Shown here piece after piece: positions 20,693 to 23,028 of a stretch of DNA of 23,028 nucleotides; the first letter of the stretch is position 1; each line of letters begins with the position of its first letter. The DNA is from a virus. The position numbers were made by a program, and so were the translations under genes. The DNA is taken from the IMG/VR virus record IMGVR_UViG_3300044691_000252, positions 1 through 23,028 of that record; one strand, 5' to 3'. The notes under the pieces were generated by a model. The model searched no databases. It had not been told where the DNA came from and saw nothing but the letters and a program-made list of their open reading frames with translations.

Positions 20693-22393
20693 CTACATGA
20701 TCCATGCGTACTCTGGATGGTCGGTTTGGAAGTCGCCTGCGGCGATCGCATCCATAGTTGCTTCGTGCGCCAGATCGGAAGACATGGCCTGGTCGATCTT
20801 CTGGTGATCAGCCCCGTACGGTTTCCCGAGCACGTACCGCCCGGCGGTCTTCGCGACCATCACCGCATTGGTGATGTGTGTGCGGGTCACCTTGTCGCCG
20901 TCATGGGTGAAGCGGCTGTCCGGGTTGCGGATCGCGGAACGGAACTGCTCCAACGACGCATGCATGGGGGAGAGGCGAGAACACGACCACGGGATGAAAA
21001 CCTTCGGCCCGTACTTCGCCGCCCACTCCGCCAACTCGGTACGCCACGAATCATCATCAGCAAGTGCCGTGTCATCTACCGCACCCATCGCGGAACCGGC
21101 CGGGTCAATGTACGCCCGCACGATCTGGAACTCACTGGCGATGAAGTCAATCGCGGAACGAACCTCGCCGCGGGGAATGAACCCGCCGAAGTTCGCGGGG
21201 TCCCACACGGTCGGCCTCCGGTCACCACCAACGTTGTACGTCGGGGTGAACTGATACAAGTCGACGGTCTCGAGCCGAATACCGGTCCAGTCGTTGTTGT
21301 TCGACAAATCCATGCCGAGCGCCACCGCCGTACGCGGCTGCACGGTGATGGGCGTCTTCGCCGTTTTACCGTCCCACTCAACAGGCGTCACCCATTTACC
21401 GGAACCGGCCACCAGATTGTTGCCGAAGAACCGTTCCGCGTCCGCAGGGTCCTTCTCCATCATCTCCGACGCCTCAGCTTCGATCGAGCTAATGTCCACC
21501 CACGGTGAACCCGCGTAGTTGAAGAGGAAAATCTTGCGTCGGTCCGACTTCAGATCGAATCGAAGCTCAGGGGGTGGTTGGCGGAAATCACGGTTGACAT
21601 CGACGGCTTGTGATTCGTGGGTGCGCTGCGCAACGGAATCCTGCGCCGGATCCCACGCGTTCGTGGTCTCGATCGCACGCCCCGACATGCCCGCGAGACC
21701 CTGCCGTTGCTTCTTCGCCAAGTTATGTCCACCATTGGACGCCAACCAGATCCCAGTCTCATCCTGCGGGACGAAAGTCACCCGCTGCCCGAGCCTCGAA
21801 TTGCCCTTCGCCGTAACCACATCGATCCGACCACCGCCAGGCAGGCGAATGAACTCCTCACCCGTCTTCGGAATCACATCCGCCAACGCGCCGAGCTCAA
21901 TCATCGGACGGAGCACGTCATACGTGTTGTCCGTCTGCGCCTCAGACGTTGCCGTGATCTGAATCAACGGTGTCGCCCACGGGCGCCCCATCGGCTCGCC
22001 CGGTTCGTACTCATACACGAAACCGCAACCACAGCCATGGTCGCGGCAGTCGTAAACCTCGCCACCTTTAGCCCAGCCTGCGAACAGGACAGGGCCGACA
22101 CCCTCAGCACAGACGAACGCAGCAATCAGGGGAGACTTGCCCCACTTCTGCGCCCGAACCAACTGCGAACGACGGAACACGAACGCACCAGAACGCGGAT
22201 TCGGTGGTCGAGACGGATCCTCCTCAGCCAGCGGATCAAACCGTGCCGTCGCCTTGACCAGATAGTGGTTGCCAACGAACGACAGTTGCTCGTTCGAGAG
22301 AATGAACGGCTTACCCGCATGGGTCGTATCCGGGGTGACGCAATGCGCCTCGATCCAAACCGGAACGATCGCAAGCGACTGGTCAGCCCGCAC
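20693..22393 (-). CDS. terL: Terminase large subunit
   Basis: This encodes 566 aa; GTG at 22393 overlaps the small subunit gene by 11 bp, with AAGG upstream. ATPase: Walker A RAQKWGKS (about 80-87), coupling-type segment ITATSEAQTDN (146-156), Walker B-like VTFVPQDETG (205-214). Nuclease: LGMDLSNNNDW and YIDPAGSAMGAVDD carry candidate metal-binding Asp residues in the C-terminal half. A short Cys-rich insertion (CRDHGCGCGF, about 116-125) followed by EPGEPMGRPWATP is a trait I remember from actinophage terminases. The motor packages DNA into the prohead through the portal encoded next. Confidence 0.95.
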   Translation of the reverse strand: MRADQSLAIVPVWIEAHCVTPDTTHAGKPFILSNEQLSFVGNHYLVKATARFDPLAEEDPSRPPNPRSGAFVFRRSQLVRAQKWGKSPLIAAFVCAEGVGPVLFAGWAKGGEVYDCRDHGCGCGFVYEYEPGEPMGRPWATPLIQITATSEAQTDNTYDVLRPMIELGALADVIPKTGEEFIRLPGGGRIDVVTAKGNSRLGQRVTFVPQDETGIWLASNGGHNLAKKQRQGLAGMSGRAIETTNAWDPAQDSVAQRTHESQAVDVNRDFRQPPPELRFDLKSDRRKIFLFNYAGSPWVDISSIEAEASEMMEKDPADAERFFGNNLVAGSGKWVTPVEWDGKTAKTPITVQPRTAVALGMDLSNNNDWTGIRLETVDLYQFTPTYNVGGDRRPTVWDPANFGGFIPRGEVRSAIDFIASEFQIVRAYIDPAGSAMGAVDDTALADDDSWRTELAEWAAKYGPKVFIPWSCSRLSPMHASLEQFRSAIRNPDSRFTHDGDKVTRTHITNAVMVAKTAGRYVLGKPYGADHQKIDQAMSSDLAHEATMDAIAAGDFQTDHPEYAWIM

Positions 22394-22919
22394 CGTTCAA
22401 CGCCTTGAGACGCTCCCGAGCCGACGAAGCCGTTACGGGAGCAGAACGCTTCGCCTCGAGCTGATCCTCACTGAACTTCCACCGAAGAGCATTCATCCCA
22501 ATCAGAGACACACCCAACTCGGCTTCCATACGAAGAACGGCAGTCTTCAAACCAGCCGCCGCATCAGCCTCGACCGACTCAAGAAACGCACGCACATACG
22601 CGGCGACCTGGAACTTCATGCCCAGTTTCGACCACATGAAAGCCTGCGGTTTCAGCCACAACTCTGCCCAAAGATCCTGCTCGGCATCCCAAACGTCTTC
22701 GGTCTCTTCGAAATCAGGCTCCGTGACCTTCTTGCCCTGTTCGAAATACGTGTCGAACTGGATCGCCTTGGGCAACGGGAACTCCGGCACGACACCGTTG
22801 AAGCCCTCGACCGGGAGAGTCGTCCAACCCTTGTCATCCGCCCGATCACGCCGCAAAGCATTCGGATCAGGAGCCGGACCAGACCTAGCGCGAGCACCAC
22901 CAGAAGTCATTTGGATCAC
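22383..22919 (-). CDS. terS: Terminase small subunit
   Basis: This encodes 178 aa from a GTG at 22919 (GGGGAA upstream); an ATG at 22910 gives 175 aa and is almost equally good. The N-terminus is basic and Gly/Arg/Pro-rich (SGGARARSGPAPDPNALRRDR), a standard actinophage small-terminase opening, followed by WTTLPVEGFNG and PEFPLP. The helical core (about 75-150, WDAEQDLWAELWLKPQAFMW and VAAYVRAFLESVEADAAAGLK) should drive ring oligomerisation; MEAELGVSLIGMNALRWKF follows. It recognises packaging DNA, probably cos, and passes it to the large subunit. Confidence 0.85.
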   Translation of the reverse strand: MIQMTSGGARARSGPAPDPNALRRDRADDKGWTTLPVEGFNGVVPEFPLPKAIQFDTYFEQGKKVTEPDFEETEDVWDAEQDLWAELWLKPQAFMWSKLGMKFQVAAYVRAFLESVEADAAAGLKTAVLRMEAELGVSLIGMNALRWKFSEDQLEAKRSAPVTASSARERLKALNGAG

Positions 22920-23028
22920 TCATTCCCCAGCATTGCGCTGTCGCCATTGCGGCGAACGGATATTCGAAACTCGGTCAAAAGGTCACGGCCTATGAAACGG
23001 TTTGAACCTGACAAACCAGACGTTTGCC
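22920..23028. other. Region upstream of the terminase genes, possible cos-proximal sequence
   Basis: 109 bp with no gene I can support. On the minus strand one frame stays open through it and ends in a TGA overlapping the small-terminase GTG (GTGA), but the peptide does not look like a known protein. On the plus strand an ATG at 22992 opens a 12-codon frame to the window edge. A cos site or HNH endonuclease gene often lies here, but neither can be shown. Confidence 0.3.

Noticed and set aside
22618-22995. Plus-strand frame ending with a CRHCGERIF motif
   Set aside because: Most of it is antisense to the small terminase; the CxxC-containing tail alone is too short to claim a zinc protein.

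Overview
The window reads as about 23 kb of a temperate siphovirus genome (Caudoviricetes, long non-contractile tail) from a GC-rich actinobacterial host. The host call rests on high GC, frequent GTG/TTG starts, actinobacterial-type leaderless promoters (TAnnnT followed by a start codon 6-7 nt later), and protein families I associate with actinophages. Microbacteriaceae or a relative is a guess only.

Layout, read right to left because nearly all genes lie on the minus strand. 22919-14433 is the head module: small and large terminase, portal, MuF-like minor head protein, scaffold, major capsid protein and four neck/connector proteins. 14349-7419 is the tail module: major tail protein, the tail-assembly chaperone pair with a -1 programmed frameshift, tape measure, and two tail-tip proteins. 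7411-5620 is a probable lysis cassette: a degenerate-looking cysteine-hydrolase protein, a 4-TM protein, a small coiled-coil-prone protein and a 2-TM holin candidate. A strong bidirectional hairpin at 5572-5605 closes it. On the other side of that hairpin lies a lone plus-strand membrane-protein gene (5258-5554) with its own leaderless promoter, the best candidate for a prophage-expressed (moron) gene.

4901-5175 is the attachment region. A tRNA 3'-end fragment (about 5044-5076), the probable attP core, sits just upstream of the integrase gene (3687-4901). It is flanked on both sides by seven copies of the hexamer TGCCAC/GTGGCA, which look like integrase arm-type sites. Structural genes lie on one side of this site and int/immunity genes on the other, so the molecule is in phage (unintegrated or circular) order.

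3709-2537 is the regulatory region: three small HTH proteins. Two are divergent, and their start regions share an 18-bp inverted repeat with TGCCCAAAA-type operators between them. The third is convergent with int. Leftward from the switch runs an early/accessory operon: Cro-like HTH protein, unknown 103-aa protein, excisionase-like HTH protein, a (Y/S)A(A/T)-repeat protein, two small proteins, and a QV-repeat protein that runs off the left edge. Two genes of this operon carry perfect-period in-frame tandem repeats (17 x 9 bp and 18 x 12 bp).

Many gene junctions are 4-bp ATGA/GTGA overlaps, which helped set the start codons. No tRNA gene, insertion sequence or CRISPR array was found.
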